From assembly GCF_017948265.1 (NCBI RefSeq), contig NZ_CP072852.1:186001-250000 (forward strand): 64,000 bases of DNA. The letters are read 5' to 3'. The first letter of the stretch is position 1; each line of letters begins with the position of its first letter. This stretch comes from Rhodoferax sp. PAMC 29310 (GTDB lineage: Bacteria; Pseudomonadota; Gammaproteobacteria; Burkholderiales; Burkholderiaceae_C). The notes beneath the pieces were generated by a model, which did no database searches, was not told the DNA's origin, and saw only the letters and a program-made list of their open reading frames with translations. Made by a program: the position numbers and the translations under genes. Shown in pieces: positions 44,474 through 53,848 of the stretch.

Positions 44474-46485
44474 GTCGCAGCGACCTGCACGCGATTGCGG
44501 CCGTCGCTCTTGGCTTGGTAAAGCGCCTTGTCTGCCTCACTCACCAAGTCTTGCGGGCTGGAGTTGCCGGTGGGCATGTCGATGGCCACACCAAAGCTTG
44601 CGGTGAACTGGATGGGGTGGCCGTTAATGTCAAGGCGCAGGTTTTCAATCTCAACGCGAAGTTCCTCGGCCACGGCGATGGAGTTCGTCAAACTGGCGTT
44701 CACTCGCAGCAGCACAAACTCCTCGCCGCCATAGCGGGCCACCACGTCTTCGGCGCGCAGCATTTTGCTGCGAAGCACCTCGCCAACGGCACGCAAGCAT
44801 TCGTCACCCGCCGGGTGGCCGTAGGAGTCATTAATTTTTTTGAAATGGTCAATGTCGAAAAGAATGACCGACAAGGAGGTGCCCAGGCGGGCCGCGCGAC
44901 GATGCTCAGTTTGCAAGGACTGATCAAAAAAGGCGCGGTTGCTGATTTGGGTGAGCCCGTCCGTGGTGGACAGGTGCTGCAGACGAGTGTTGGCGATTTG
45001 GAGCTTTTCCAGCGTCTGGTTCAGATCATTGGTGCGGGCCTGCACGCGTTTTTCCAGTTCCACATTGGCGTGTTCCTGGGCTGCAATCAGGGCCGTCTGC
45101 GAGGCGCGAGCGGCTCGCTCAATGTCCAGCGCTTCCGACTGAGCTTCAAGGCGCAAAGAGCGGTCCGCGTTGATGCGGTCAGCCAGGGTGATGGACAACA
45201 GCACCACCTGCACCAGAATGCCAATTTGGGGGGCATTGTTGCTCCAGAACCCATTGGGAACCAACCCAAATTTTTCGGCCGCCAATACCAACAGGCCAAT
45301 CAGCACTGCGGTCCATGCCAGGCAGTAAAAGCGTGCAAATTTGGCACCGCGCCACCAGAGCCAATAGCCGAGCAGCAGTGCGATCAAGGCCACAGGGATC
45401 GCTAGAGAAGCGCCGATTCGAATCGTGACACTGTAGGGCAGAAAGAAGGTCGAAACAGTCAAGAGGGCACTGATCACAGCCAAGGCATTTAGCAACAGGA
45501 AGGCCGCTACCGAGGCGTGCCGAAGCTTTAAAAAACTATTGGCAAATAAACAGGTGAACAGCGCTGAACTGGCGGCGAAAGTTGAAATGGCATAACTGTT
45601 CCAGGTCACCGCGTCAGGCCACAGGTAGGCAAAGGCGTAACCCGACAGTGACAGGTGAAACAGCAGGTAGCTGCTGACAAATCCAATGAAGTAGATGTAG
45701 CTCAGGTCACGAATCGAGAAAAACAAAAACAGGTTGTAGATCACCATGATCAACAGTACGCCAGCGAACCCCCCTTGCAACAGGCTTTCATCTTGGCTGG
45801 CGACTTGAAACGCCAGTGGCTCCCACACTCTGACGGAGGCTTCGATGGTGCCGGTGGAGGCCAGTCGCAGGTAAATCTGGTTGCTGCCCGGCAGCAGTTT
45901 GAGCGGCATGACAAAGTGAGGATGACGCACGGGACGAAGGGCGAAAGGCTGGGCATCGCCCAAGGCATAGGTGGTCGTCAGCATACCGTCTACCAGGTGG
46001 TAGAGCCGAACCTCATCAAGAAACGGAATGGGCACCTCAACCAGGCGATTCACCGGGCGAACGGAGGTATTCTGCAGGTCGAATCGGAACCAATAGGCAT
46101 CACTGGTGAAGCCAAAATTAGGCGCAGTGCGGTTGATTGTCTGCCAGCCCGTTTGAGATCTCGTGACTTGATCCGGCGTCATCGTTCGATCCGGGTCAAT
46201 CAACACGCCCATGCGTGTGGCGACATCAATGCGTGCCGGGCCAGCCTCTGAGAGGGTGAAACCCGGAAAGGTGTCTGACGCCATACTCTGCGCGAACAGG
46301 CCGAACGACATCAACCCGGCGGCCCAAAAAAACACCCACCCGCGCAGGAGCTTGTTGATGAGTGCGATGGAAGTTTTCAAGCGATCGGCGGGTAGTGATT
46401 GGGCCAAAACTGCGCGCAGAGAGCGCGTTGGCCGGGACCTGTTGGGCTGCGTTGAATCTATCACGATGACGGCACGTTGCCGCAT
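44470..46485 (-). CDS. 7TMR-DISM diguanylate cyclase
   Basis: 671 residues from ATG 46485, which has AGGGAA about 8 bases upstream. An N-terminal signal (about 40-65) precedes a periplasmic 7TMR-DISMED2 sensor domain (about 80-215), then seven membrane helices (about 225-430), a coiled coil (about 435-505: ALIAAQEHANVELEKRVQAR) and a GGDEF domain with YGGEEFVLLR, a functional variant. It likely makes c-di-GMP in response to a periplasmic carbohydrate-like ligand. It overlaps the hydrolase stop by 4 bases and is not obviously in an operon. Confidence 0.92.
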   Translation of the reverse strand: MRQRAVIVIDSTQPNRSRPTRSLRAVLAQSLPADRLKTSIALINKLLRGWVFFWAAGLMSFGLFAQSMASDTFPGFTLSEAGPARIDVATRMGVLIDPDRTMTPDQVTRSQTGWQTINRTAPNFGFTSDAYWFRFDLQNTSVRPVNRLVEVPIPFLDEVRLYHLVDGMLTTTYALGDAQPFALRPVRHPHFVMPLKLLPGSNQIYLRLASTGTIEASVRVWEPLAFQVASQDESLLQGGFAGVLLIMVIYNLFLFFSIRDLSYIYFIGFVSSYLLFHLSLSGYAFAYLWPDAVTWNSYAISTFAASSALFTCLFANSFLKLRHASVAAFLLLNALAVISALLTVSTFFLPYSVTIRIGASLAIPVALIALLLGYWLWWRGAKFARFYCLAWTAVLIGLLVLAAEKFGLVPNGFWSNNAPQIGILVQVVLLSITLADRINADRSLRLEAQSEALDIERAARASQTALIAAQEHANVELEKRVQARTNDLNQTLEKLQIANTRLQHLSTTDGLTQISNRAFFDQSLQTEHRRAARLGTSLSVILFDIDHFKKINDSYGHPAGDECLRAVGEVLRSKMLRAEDVVARYGGEEFVLLRVNASLTNSIAVAEELRVEIENLRLDINGHPIQFTASFGVAIDMPTGNSSPQDLVSEADKALYQAKSDGRNRVQVAAT

Positions 46486-46597
46486 GGTGGATTCCCTAAA
46501 GCCACCCAAAAATTCGTGCTCTTTTCTTGTGAGTATCGCCCTGTCTGGCCAGCGAGGATCTACACGGCGCCAGACGTTCTATGGCAGCCACTGGGGT

Positions 46598-47956
46598 TTA
46601 GATCACGCCGTTGAACATCATCACATCCACCTCGTCGCCAGGGGCGACGTTGCCTTGGTCATGGTGGAGCACGATCAAGCCATTGGCTTGCACCATGGAG
46701 CTGAGCACGCCAGAGCCCTGGCTGCCGGTGGTTTTGACCCACAGCGCACCATGCGCCGCCGTGGTGACACAGCCACGCTGGTATTCGGTGCGGCCAGGCT
46801 TCTTGCGAATGGGCTCTAGGCTGCGGGCCTTTAGCAAAGGCAGGGGATCTGCCTTGGCGCCCATCATCTGCAGCAACGCGGGGCGAACAAAAGCCAGAAA
46901 GGTGACCATGACTGCGACCGGATTGCCAGGCAGGCCGAACAAAATGGCTTTGTCCGTGCTGCTCAAGGTGCTGTCAATTGCGTATTGAGCCTCGGTCGAG
47001 ACATAAGGGCTCGTGGCCAACTTCTCTCTGAAAATCTGACCCACGGCCATGGGCCGGCCGGGGCGCATGGCAATCTTCCAGAAGGCCACGTCGCCCAGCT
47101 TTTTCATCATCGCCTTGGTGTAGTCGGCCTCACCCACGCTCACGCCGCCGCTGGTGATGATGGCGTCGGACTGCTCGGCGGCGCCCACAAAGGCGGCTTC
47201 CAGCGCGTCGGGCTCGTCCGGGATCACGCCCAGGTCAATCACCTCGCAGCCCATGCGGGTCAGCAGCCCGAAAACGATGTAGCGGTTACTGTCAAACACC
47301 GCGCCCTCGCGTGGCGTCTCGCCCAAGCTCAGTATCTCGTTGCCGGTGGAGAAGTACGCCACCCGCAGCTTGCGCAACACAGTGAGTTTCTCAATGCCCA
47401 AACTGGCCACTAGCCCCAATGCAGCGGGCGTAAGAAGCTCTCCTTTTTGTAGTGCGGGCTTGCCCTCCATCAGGTCTTCGCCCAGCTTGCGGCGGTTGTC
47501 GCCGGTGCGCAGCAAGCCTGCAGGCAGGGTGACGCAGCCTTTGCCGGTGTCGGTTTGCCCCTCAGTCACAAACTCTTGCGGCACCACCGTGTCCAGGCCG
47601 GGCGGCATGATGGCGCCCGTCATGATCTTCACGCAGTCGCCCGCGTCGACCGTGCCTTGCCAGGCCTTGCCGGCCAAGGCCGTGCCCACCACCTGCAACA
47701 CCAGGGGTTGCGTGGCCGACAGTTGCGCGCCATCAAAGGCATAGCCGTCCATGGCCGAGTTGTCGTGCGGTGGCACGCTGATGGGGGAGATCACGTCGCT
47801 GGCCAGCACCCGGCCCAGCGCTTCAAAAATATCAACCTCTTCTTGCTCGGTGATGGGTTCCACCAGCTCGCCCAGAAAGGTGTTGACCGTGTTGACGTTC
47901 AGGGCTTGCGGGTCGTAGCCGGCCAGTTCAGCGGCAATGTCGTCAATTGTTTTCAT
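46598..47956 (-). CDS. moeA: Molybdopterin molybdenumtransferase
   Basis: MoeA inserts molybdate into adenylated molybdopterin to finish the molybdenum cofactor. 452 residues, rather longer than E. coli MoeA (411). Markers are [60 protein letters not shown] and [20 protein letters not shown]. It overlaps mobA by 4 bases (ATGA) and is the last gene of moaA-mobA-moeA. A dispersed repeat is read through near residue 170-182 ([11 protein letters not shown]). Confidence 0.95.
   Translation of the reverse strand: MKTIDDIAAELAGYDPQALNVNTVNTFLGELVEPITEQEEVDIFEALGRVLASDVISPISVPPHDNSAMDGYAFDGAQLSATQPLVLQVVGTALAGKAWQGTVDAGDCVKIMTGAIMPPGLDTVVPQEFVTEGQTDTGKGCVTLPAGLLRTGDNRRKLGEDLMEGKPALQKGELLTPAALGLVASLGIEKLTVLRKLRVAYFSTGNEILSLGETPREGAVFDSNRYIVFGLLTRMGCEVIDLGVIPDEPDALEAAFVGAAEQSDAIITSGGVSVGEADYTKAMMKKLGDVAFWKIAMRPGRPMAVGQIFREKLATSPYVSTEAQYAIDSTLSSTDKAILFGLPGNPVAVMVTFLAFVRPALLQMMGAKADPLPLLKARSLEPIRKKPGRTEYQRGCVTTAAHGALWVKTTGSQGSGVLSSMVQANGLIVLHHDQGNVAPGDEVDVMMFNGVI
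47410..47453 (+). repeat. Dispersed repeat, copy 15 (inside moeA)
   Basis: CTAGCCCCAATGCAGCGGGC, GTAAGAAGCTCTCCTTTTTG, TAG. It has the TAGCCCC box, a GCG box and an AAGCT core, and shares GCGTAAGAAGCT with copy 6. Confidence 0.6.
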
Positions 47957-48588
47957 ACGGCGGGGGATTCCAGTTGCCGCAAATCGGCCAGGGTGTTGGC
48001 GTTGGCAAAGGCCTGCGGGTCATCGGCGGGGGAGTCAAAGGGGACGATGACGGTTTTGTGCAGCGCGGTCCAGGCGTCAATCTTGCGTCCACCGTCTTGC
48101 GTGAAGCGCACCAGGCTCTCCAGCAGGCCCACGCGCATCATGCAAAACACCGGCTGCGGACGCACTTTGCTCTGGCCGTGTTGATCGGTCTCGAGCGCGC
48201 CCACCATGGCAATGTCGGCGTCTTGCTCGTCCAGCGCCTGCGCCAGGCGAGGCACCAGATCCAGCGGCAGCAGTGGGGTGTCGCAGGGCACGGTCACCAA
48301 ATATGGTGTTTCGCAGCGCTCCAGGCCGGTCAAGAAACCGGCCAGAGGGCCGGCGTAATCCGCCAGACCATCGGGCCAGACGTCGGCGCCAAACGACTCG
48401 TAAGCGGAGAGGTTGCGATTGGCGTTAATCAAAATAGTGCCCACACCGCCGCCCATTTGCAGCCGGGTGAGCGTGTGCAGGGCCAGCGGCATGCCATTGA
48501 AGTTCTGCAGTCCTTTGTCCACGCCGCCCATGCGGGAGCCGCGTCCGCCGGCCAAAATCAGGCCAGTAATGTCGATTGGGTTGATCAA
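47953..48588 (-). CDS. mobA: Molybdenum cofactor guanylyltransferase
   Basis: MobA adds GMP to molybdopterin-molybdate to give the bis-MGD cofactor. 211 residues. The start is TTG at 48588 ([20 protein letters not shown]). AGGAGG lies 5 bases upstream and is made from the last codons of moaA, so the two genes are tightly coupled. The nucleotide loop is [28 protein letters not shown] and [14 protein letters not shown] follow the family pattern. It overlaps moeA by 4 bases. Confidence 0.94.
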   Translation of the reverse strand: MINPIDITGLILAGGRGSRMGGVDKGLQNFNGMPLALHTLTRLQMGGGVGTILINANRNLSAYESFGADVWPDGLADYAGPLAGFLTGLERCETPYLVTVPCDTPLLPLDLVPRLAQALDEQDADIAMVGALETDQHGQSKVRPQPVFCMMRVGLLESLVRFTQDGGRKIDAWTALHKTVIVPFDSPADDPQAFANANTLADLRQLESPAV

Positions 48589-48589
48589 A

Positions 48590-49750
48590 TCAGCCTCCTA
48601 TGTAACTCATTTCAACGCGCCGCTGGCCGAGTCCGGTGTCGGGTGCCATGGCGCTTCTTAATTCGGAATAACTGTCGGTGCGCCCCTGCCAGATGTGGGC
48701 CACCGCAGAGGTCAAATCCACATCCGACGGGTTGTTGCGGACCAGCGCGCGCAGGTCGTAACCTTGTGAGGCAAACAGGCATAAAAACAGCTTGCCCTCG
48801 GTGGACAGGCGGGCCCGGTTGCAATCGCCGCAAAACGCCTGGGTGACGCTGCTAATGACGCCAACCTCACCCGCAGTCTTGTCGTGCTGGCCCGCCGCGT
48901 TGGCATAGCCCCAGCGCTCAGCCGTCTCGCCGGGGCTGGACGGGTCAAGCTGGACCAAGGGCAGTTCCGCATGAATCAGCTGCACCACCTCGGCAGAGGG
49001 CATCACTTCGTTCATGCGCCAGCCGTTGGTGGCGCCCACGTCCATGTACTCAATGAAGCGCAGCACAATGCCCGTGTCCTTGAAGCGCCGGGCCATCGGC
49101 AAGATTTCATGCTCGTTGGTGCCGCGTTTCACCACCATATTGATCTTGATTGGCCCCAGGCCGGCTTCCCGCGCGGCCTCAATGCCCGCCAGCACGTCGG
49201 ACACCGGGAAGTCCACATCATTCATGCTGCGAAACACCGCGTCGTCCAGCCCGTCGAGGCTGACCGTCACGCGTTGCAGCCCCGCGGCCTTCAGGGCACG
49301 GGCTTTGCGGGCCAGCAAGGAGCCGTTGGTGGTCAGCGTCAGGTCCAGCGGCTGGCCATCCAGGGTGCGCAGGGCGGAGAGCTGTTCAATCAAGGCTTCG
49401 ATGTTTTTGCGCAAGAGCGGCTCGCCGCCTGTGAGGCGAATCTTTTGCACGCCATGGGCTACAAACACCCGCGCCATGCGGGTGATTTCCTCAAACGACA
49501 ACAGCGCAGAGTGCGGCAGGTAGGCGTAGTCTTTGTCAAAGATTTCCTTCGGCATGCAGTAGTTGCAGCGAAAGTTGCAACGGTCCGTCACGCTGATGCG
49601 CAAATCCCGAAGGGCGCGCTGGCGCTTGTCTGTGATCAGGCCGTTGGCCGCCAGCCGGGTCTCGGGTGAAAACGCGGCGGCGGGCGTGGTTAGTGAGCTG
49701 GATCGCTGGTCAACCAGTGGCACAACGCGAGGAGGGTGACGTTCAGTCAT
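48590..49750 (-). CDS. moaA: GTP 3',8-cyclase (molybdenum cofactor biosynthesis protein A)
   Basis: A radical SAM enzyme that starts molybdopterin synthesis from GTP. I use ATG 49750 ([20 protein letters not shown]), which fits relatives; an in-frame start at 49828 would sit close to the divergent HDOD gene. 386 residues. The radical SAM cluster is CNFRCNYC; the second cluster is [13 protein letters not shown] plus a later C in LFLCLFA. It also has [13 protein letters not shown] and ends SYIGG. The codons GGA-GGC before the stop form the mobA ribosome site. Confidence 0.95.
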   Translation of the reverse strand: MTERHPPRVVPLVDQRSSSLTTPAAAFSPETRLAANGLITDKRQRALRDLRISVTDRCNFRCNYCMPKEIFDKDYAYLPHSALLSFEEITRMARVFVAHGVQKIRLTGGEPLLRKNIEALIEQLSALRTLDGQPLDLTLTTNGSLLARKARALKAAGLQRVTVSLDGLDDAVFRSMNDVDFPVSDVLAGIEAAREAGLGPIKINMVVKRGTNEHEILPMARRFKDTGIVLRFIEYMDVGATNGWRMNEVMPSAEVVQLIHAELPLVQLDPSSPGETAERWGYANAAGQHDKTAGEVGVISSVTQAFCGDCNRARLSTEGKLFLCLFASQGYDLRALVRNNPSDVDLTSAVAHIWQGRTDSYSELRSAMAPDTGLGQRRVEMSYIGG

Positions 49751-49861
49751 GGAAGGGGTGCCTGTGTCCGAATGTGACTTGTGATTTTGGCACGTTTTGT
49801 CGACTGTCAGGTGGCTCATAATGACCACCGGTTTTCAGATTGAAGAACAGGGGCGCCACCC

Positions 49862-50686
49862 ATGAAACTTGAAGAATTGCTTGCATCCAGCGAGCACTTG
49901 CCCAGCATCCCGAAAGTGATTGCCTTGCTGCTCAACGAATTGAGTCGCGATGAGCCCGATTTGCGAAAAATCACGCAAATGATCAACACTGATCCGGTGC
50001 TCACCACGCGGCTGTTGCGCTTGGCCAATTCGGCCCAGTTCCAACTGGCCAACAAAATCAGCAGCGTGTCTGAAGCCTTGGCGTTGTTGGGTCTGCGCCA
50101 GGTCCATTCGCTGGCCACTGCGGCGGCGGTGGCCGGCGCCTTCAAGGGCATTCAGGGCATGGACATGAACGCGTTCTGGCGCTACAGCCTGAACGTGGCC
50201 CGGTTGTCCCGATCGCTCGCGGGCCTGGCCAAGCAGAACCAGGCGGCGGCCTTCACAGCCGGTTTGATTCACGCCACTGGCGAACTGGTCATGCGTTTGG
50301 CGTTGTCGGCGGAGATGACGGCCATGGACGCCACCGTGCCGCCGCTGGGGCTGAAGCGCGCCTCGGCGGAGCGAAAACTGCTCGGTTACAGCTTTGCCCA
50401 AGTGGGCGCAGGTTTTTCCAGGGAGTGGCAGTTTCCTCAGCCCATTGTGGATGCGCTGGAACATCAGGACGCGCCCTTTGACAACGACGTCTATGAACCC
50501 CTCGCAGGGGTGTTGCATCTGGCTGTTTGGCGCTCTCGCGCCCGTGAAGACCGGCTGGAGGAGCAGCGTCTGATCTATTATTTTCCGGATCGTGTCGCCC
50601 TGGCCTTGAAGCTGGACCGCGACATGGTGTTTGGAGAAGACCCGCTGGAGTGGAGTTCACAGGCCGACGTTGACGTCATGCTGTGA
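49862..50686 (+). CDS. HDOD-domain signalling protein
   Basis: 274 residues; a HDOD domain at about 10-210 (LPSIPKVIALLLNELSRDEP, TTRLLRLANSAQF, GLIHATGELVMRLAL). HDOD proteins are HD-related but usually lack phosphodiesterase activity and act as scaffolds in signalling, often with c-di-GMP pathways. The C-terminal ~60 residues are variable. GGGGCG lies just before the ATG. It is divergent from moaA and converges on the lipoprotein gene with 3 bases between stops. Confidence 0.88.
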   Translation: MKLEELLASSEHLPSIPKVIALLLNELSRDEPDLRKITQMINTDPVLTTRLLRLANSAQFQLANKISSVSEALALLGLRQVHSLATAAAVAGAFKGIQGMDMNAFWRYSLNVARLSRSLAGLAKQNQAAAFTAGLIHATGELVMRLALSAEMTAMDATVPPLGLKRASAERKLLGYSFAQVGAGFSREWQFPQPIVDALEHQDAPFDNDVYEPLAGVLHLAVWRSRAREDRLEEQRLIYYFPDRVALALKLDRDMVFGEDPLEWSSQADVDVML

Positions 50687-50689
50687 GCG

Positions 50690-51256
50690 TCACCGGGTCA
50701 GCACGGCCGGGCCCATGTCTTGAAACGGCCCGAGCGGATTGTGGGTGATTTCCACCTCGTTGATGCGGGGTTGACCTCCCCAGCTGCGGTAAACCACTTT
50801 GTCGTCGACCAGCAGAATCAAGCCGGTGAAGCGCCAGCCCGTAGTTTCCTGGCGCCTTGAGAAATTGGTGAAATCAGCGAAAAAATTGCCCGTGCGATTT
50901 TTGGCAATGCGGGCCGCCGTGAATTCCCAGCCGCGACAGGCATCCCGCGCCTCCAGGCAGGCCAGCACCCCGACATCCAGGTCTTGGCGCTGTATCAGCG
51001 CGCTGGGCACAAAGCGGCGCACGATGTCGGCATGGGTCAAGATGACCGTGTTGGGGTAGTGCGGCGGGGCAATGCCCAGCCTTTTCAAATCTTGCACATC
51101 GCTTTGCATCGGCACCAGCCCTTCAATGGTCTGGCGAGCCTGCTCAAAGGTTTCAAACGGAGACGATTCGCTTTTGGCGCTGGGCAGCAGAGACGAGCAA
51201 GCGCCCAAGAGCAATGGCAACAGCGCAGCGGCAAGGGCAGCTTTGAATATGGACAC
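50690..51256 (-). CDS. Lipoprotein of unknown function
   Basis: 188 residues with a lipoprotein signal (MSIFKAALAAALLPLLLGAC, lipobox LLGAC, lipidated C20). The mature part has no motif I recognise; features are HYPNTVILTHADIVRRFVPS, a CLEARDACRGWEF pair of cysteines and VVYRSWGGQPRI. It is probably attached to the outer membrane. It stands between an HDOD gene and a noncoding stretch. Confidence 0.75.
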   Translation of the reverse strand: MSIFKAALAAALLPLLLGACSSLLPSAKSESSPFETFEQARQTIEGLVPMQSDVQDLKRLGIAPPHYPNTVILTHADIVRRFVPSALIQRQDLDVGVLACLEARDACRGWEFTAARIAKNRTGNFFADFTNFSRRQETTGWRFTGLILLVDDKVVYRSWGGQPRINEVEITHNPLGPFQDMGPAVLTR

Positions 51257-51363
51257 GTTGGGGCGGGAAAGTTGAGGGCAGTGTTGACTGCATTCTCATT
51301 CGCTGGTGCGGCGTGTCAATTGATCCGCGTCAAATATTCTTAAACCCGCTTGACCCCATTCGA

Positions 51364-51396
51364 GCCGCCAGGGTTTGACCCTGCGGCCATTTTTTA
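51364..51396 (+). terminator. Terminator-like hairpin in a noncoding stretch
   Basis: GCCGCCAGGGT (51364-51374) pairs closely with ACCCTGCGGC (51378-51387), followed by ATTTTTT. It points in the plus direction, yet no plus-strand gene ends within 670 bases. It may end an undetected small transcript or be read from the HDOD gene across the antisense lipoprotein. Confidence 0.5.
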
Positions 51397-51428
51397 AATG
51401 CGGAGATGTCTTTAACGAAAAAAAGGCG

Positions 51429-51474
51429 CCCAGCCCCCTAGAAGTGAACGCGGGAAGCTATAAAAAATATAGCG
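51429..51474 (+). repeat. Dispersed AGCTAT-type repeat, copy 11
   Basis: CCAGCCCCCTAGAAGTGAAC, GCGGGAAGCTATAAAAAATA, TAGCG. A complete copy with paired GCTAT/ATAGC arms, next to the exporter operon's 3' end. Confidence 0.8.
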
Positions 51475-51516
51475 AGAAAGCCCCCCGAGCCCAAGTGATC
51501 GTGTGATGCGGTGATC

Positions 51517-52650
51517 TCATTCGCTGCGCAGGGGGGTGCTTGCCACCAGAATCAATCCACCGCTCAGGCCCAGGCCAATCAGCGTGTACAAATAGGTCGA
51601 GACGTCCGCCAGCGATGCCCCCATCTGGTTGAGGTGCAGCGCAGCCTGAATGCCTGACGTGCTTGGAAGCAGCCAGCGCAGCCACTGCAGGGCAGTGGGC
51701 AAGGCTTCTACTGGCCAGGAAAAGCCCGACAGAAACACCATGGGAAGTGCGCTGAATAACAGCACCTGTATCGCGCGTTCGCGGTCTTTGCACCACGCGC
51801 CCAGCAACAAACCCATCGTGCTGATCGTCGGCACATAAAGCGCGAGAAGCACGAGCCCGCCCCACAGGTTGGCCCCGCGCGGGTAGTCTTGCATCACCAG
51901 CATCCAGCCGAAATAGAACAAGCCGCTGAGCCAGCCAAAACACGACAATGCCAGAATCCTCGCCAGCCAGCCCGAGGCGCTGGTGCGGTGTTGGTCCGCC
52001 TCCACCAGCGCGCCCATCAGCATGGCGGCCCCCATCAGCAGCGTTTGCTGAAGAATCAACACCGCCACGGCGGGTACGACGTAGCTTCCATAGCCTTCTG
52101 TAGGGTTGAACAATGCGACCAGTTGGGTGGTGACGGGCTGGCGAGATGCGCGGGCCTGCCCGGCGCTTTGACCCGAAGCTTGAAGTTTTTTGATCTCCAC
52201 ACCCGCCGAGACCGTGCCGATGGCCTCCGAGAAACCATAGAGAACGGCTTTGTTCAAAAGGGCGTAGGCACCATTGCCCTCAATGGTGACAACGGCGGCT
52301 TCCCCCCGCACTACATGGCGTTTCAGGTTGGCGGGCAATAGGGCGTAGCCCTTGATGTCTCCCCGCCACAGCGCGTCTTGCGCTTCGGCCTCATTGGCTG
52401 TCACTCCGACCAGTGCCAGGCGGGGGCTTGCGCCGGCCAGTCTGGTGATCTGGCGTGACAAGCTGGACTGATCTTGATCGACCACCATGACGGGAATTTG
52501 TACGACCGCTTGCCGGGAGTAAGGCCATGGGTAAAAAAAGGCATACACCAGCGGAGCGCCCAGCAGGAGCAGCAACACGCCTTTGTCGCGCAGGATGGCT
52601 GTGAGAGTGTTCACCCACATCAGGCGGAAGTCAGTGGCGCCGTGTTTCAT
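51517..52650 (-). CDS. ABC-2-type permease, second subunit
   Basis: 377 residues from ATG 52650 (MKHGATDFRLMWVNTLTAIL). One N-terminal membrane helix, a large periplasmic part (about 40-175, with VMVVDQDQSSLSRQITRLAG), then about five helices: the YhhJ/YbhR layout of ABC-2 export permeases. The stop codon of the upstream permease overlaps the start (TAATG), so the two are coupled. No ATP-binding subunit is found with them. It is the last gene of the exporter operon. Confidence 0.87.
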   Translation of the reverse strand: MKHGATDFRLMWVNTLTAILRDKGVLLLLLGAPLVYAFFYPWPYSRQAVVQIPVMVVDQDQSSLSRQITRLAGASPRLALVGVTANEAEAQDALWRGDIKGYALLPANLKRHVVRGEAAVVTIEGNGAYALLNKAVLYGFSEAIGTVSAGVEIKKLQASGQSAGQARASRQPVTTQLVALFNPTEGYGSYVVPAVAVLILQQTLLMGAAMLMGALVEADQHRTSASGWLARILALSCFGWLSGLFYFGWMLVMQDYPRGANLWGGLVLLALYVPTISTMGLLLGAWCKDRERAIQVLLFSALPMVFLSGFSWPVEALPTALQWLRWLLPSTSGIQAALHLNQMGASLADVSTYLYTLIGLGLSGGLILVASTPLRSE

Positions 52651-53837
52651 TACCGTTGTCCCCAAGTTGCCGGCACCCGGGCCGCGCGCTGCAGAGCCCA
52701 GGCGCTTGCCAGCAGGCTCAAGACGGTGGCCACGCCCAAGCCCGCGACGGTGCTCAGCGAATACCGGATGGGGGCCCCCATTTGCAATTGCTCAATTTGA
52801 ACCCGCACGTAGTGGGTGTAGGGCAGGGCGTACGCCCAGGCCTGCGCCGCTGCTGGCATGGCCACCAAGGGGAAGCCGACGCCACTGAAGGCAAAGGCCG
52901 GTGCAGTCACAAAGCCGGTGGTGGAAAGGGCGGTGCGCAGTGAGCGGGTCAGGGCTGCGGCCAGGGCGCCTAACGCTAACGACAATCCCATGAAAACCCA
53001 CAGCGCAAGCAGCACCCAGGTCAGGGAACCGGGCGGCTGCCAACCGCGCCCATGGGTGAGCCACAGCAGGGCAAAGGTGCCGACGCTACCCAGGCTTAGC
53101 AAAGGCCAAACCAGTTTTCCCAGCAGCGCGGCCATCGCCTGCAAGGTGCCCGATGTGGGCGGTAGCCACTCGGCCATGGAGCGGTCCCGCAATTCACGCC
53201 CCACGGCCCAGGCCCCCGCCGTCATGGCCAAAATATGCAGCAAGGCAGGGATCAGGGCCGCTGCCAAAAATTGCTCGTAATTCAGGGTGGTGTTGAACAA
53301 GGTGAGTGTGCTGGCGCGGACCGGCTCCATCGTGACCTGCACCGCAAGGGCTGACTCGCCCCGCTTTTTTCGTGCCGCCATTTCAATGCCGGCCGACAAA
53401 GTGCCCACCACCGTGCGCACATCGCGCTGGATCAAGCCAGAGTGCATGCCGAACTGGGCGTTGTGCAGCAGCGTTACTTGCGCGGTTTGGCCGTGTTTCA
53501 GTTTTTGTGAAAAGTCACGCGGAATCGTCACGACCGCATAGACGTCGCCGCGGCGCAGGCTGTGCTCGGCTTCACCTGCGTCCAGCGGGCGCTGCGCCAC
53601 CTGCAGTCCTGGGGTCGCTTGCAGAAATCGCACCAGCTGGCGTGACAGCACCGAGTGGTCTTGGTCCAGCACCCCAATGGGCAGTTGCTGCGGCAGCCCC
53701 GCAGAAAATATCCACCACAACAGGCCCACGGCCAGCGCGGGCACCCAGGAGATCATGGCCAAGTCCCAGGGGCTGGCACGCAGTCGCTGCCATTCCCGGC
53801 GCGCACTGTCACTGGCGAATGTCATCAAACGAAGCAC
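52650..53837 (-). CDS. ABC-2-type permease, first subunit
   Basis: 395 residues from a GTG at 53837, or 391 from ATG 53825 (MTFASDSARREWQRLRASPW). Same layout as the next gene: N-terminal helix, periplasmic domain with IGVLDQDHSVLSRQLVRFLQ, then about five helices. The two proteins probably form a heterodimeric export channel with HlyD and TolC partners encoded upstream. It lies 11 bases after the HlyD gene. Confidence 0.87.
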   Translation of the reverse strand: MLRLMTFASDSARREWQRLRASPWDLAMISWVPALAVGLLWWIFSAGLPQQLPIGVLDQDHSVLSRQLVRFLQATPGLQVAQRPLDAGEAEHSLRRGDVYAVVTIPRDFSQKLKHGQTAQVTLLHNAQFGMHSGLIQRDVRTVVGTLSAGIEMAARKKRGESALAVQVTMEPVRASTLTLFNTTLNYEQFLAAALIPALLHILAMTAGAWAVGRELRDRSMAEWLPPTSGTLQAMAALLGKLVWPLLSLGSVGTFALLWLTHGRGWQPPGSLTWVLLALWVFMGLSLALGALAAALTRSLRTALSTTGFVTAPAFAFSGVGFPLVAMPAAAQAWAYALPYTHYVRVQIEQLQMGAPIRYSLSTVAGLGVATVLSLLASAWALQRAARVPATWGQR

Positions 53838-53848
53838 GGCAGGTGCAC

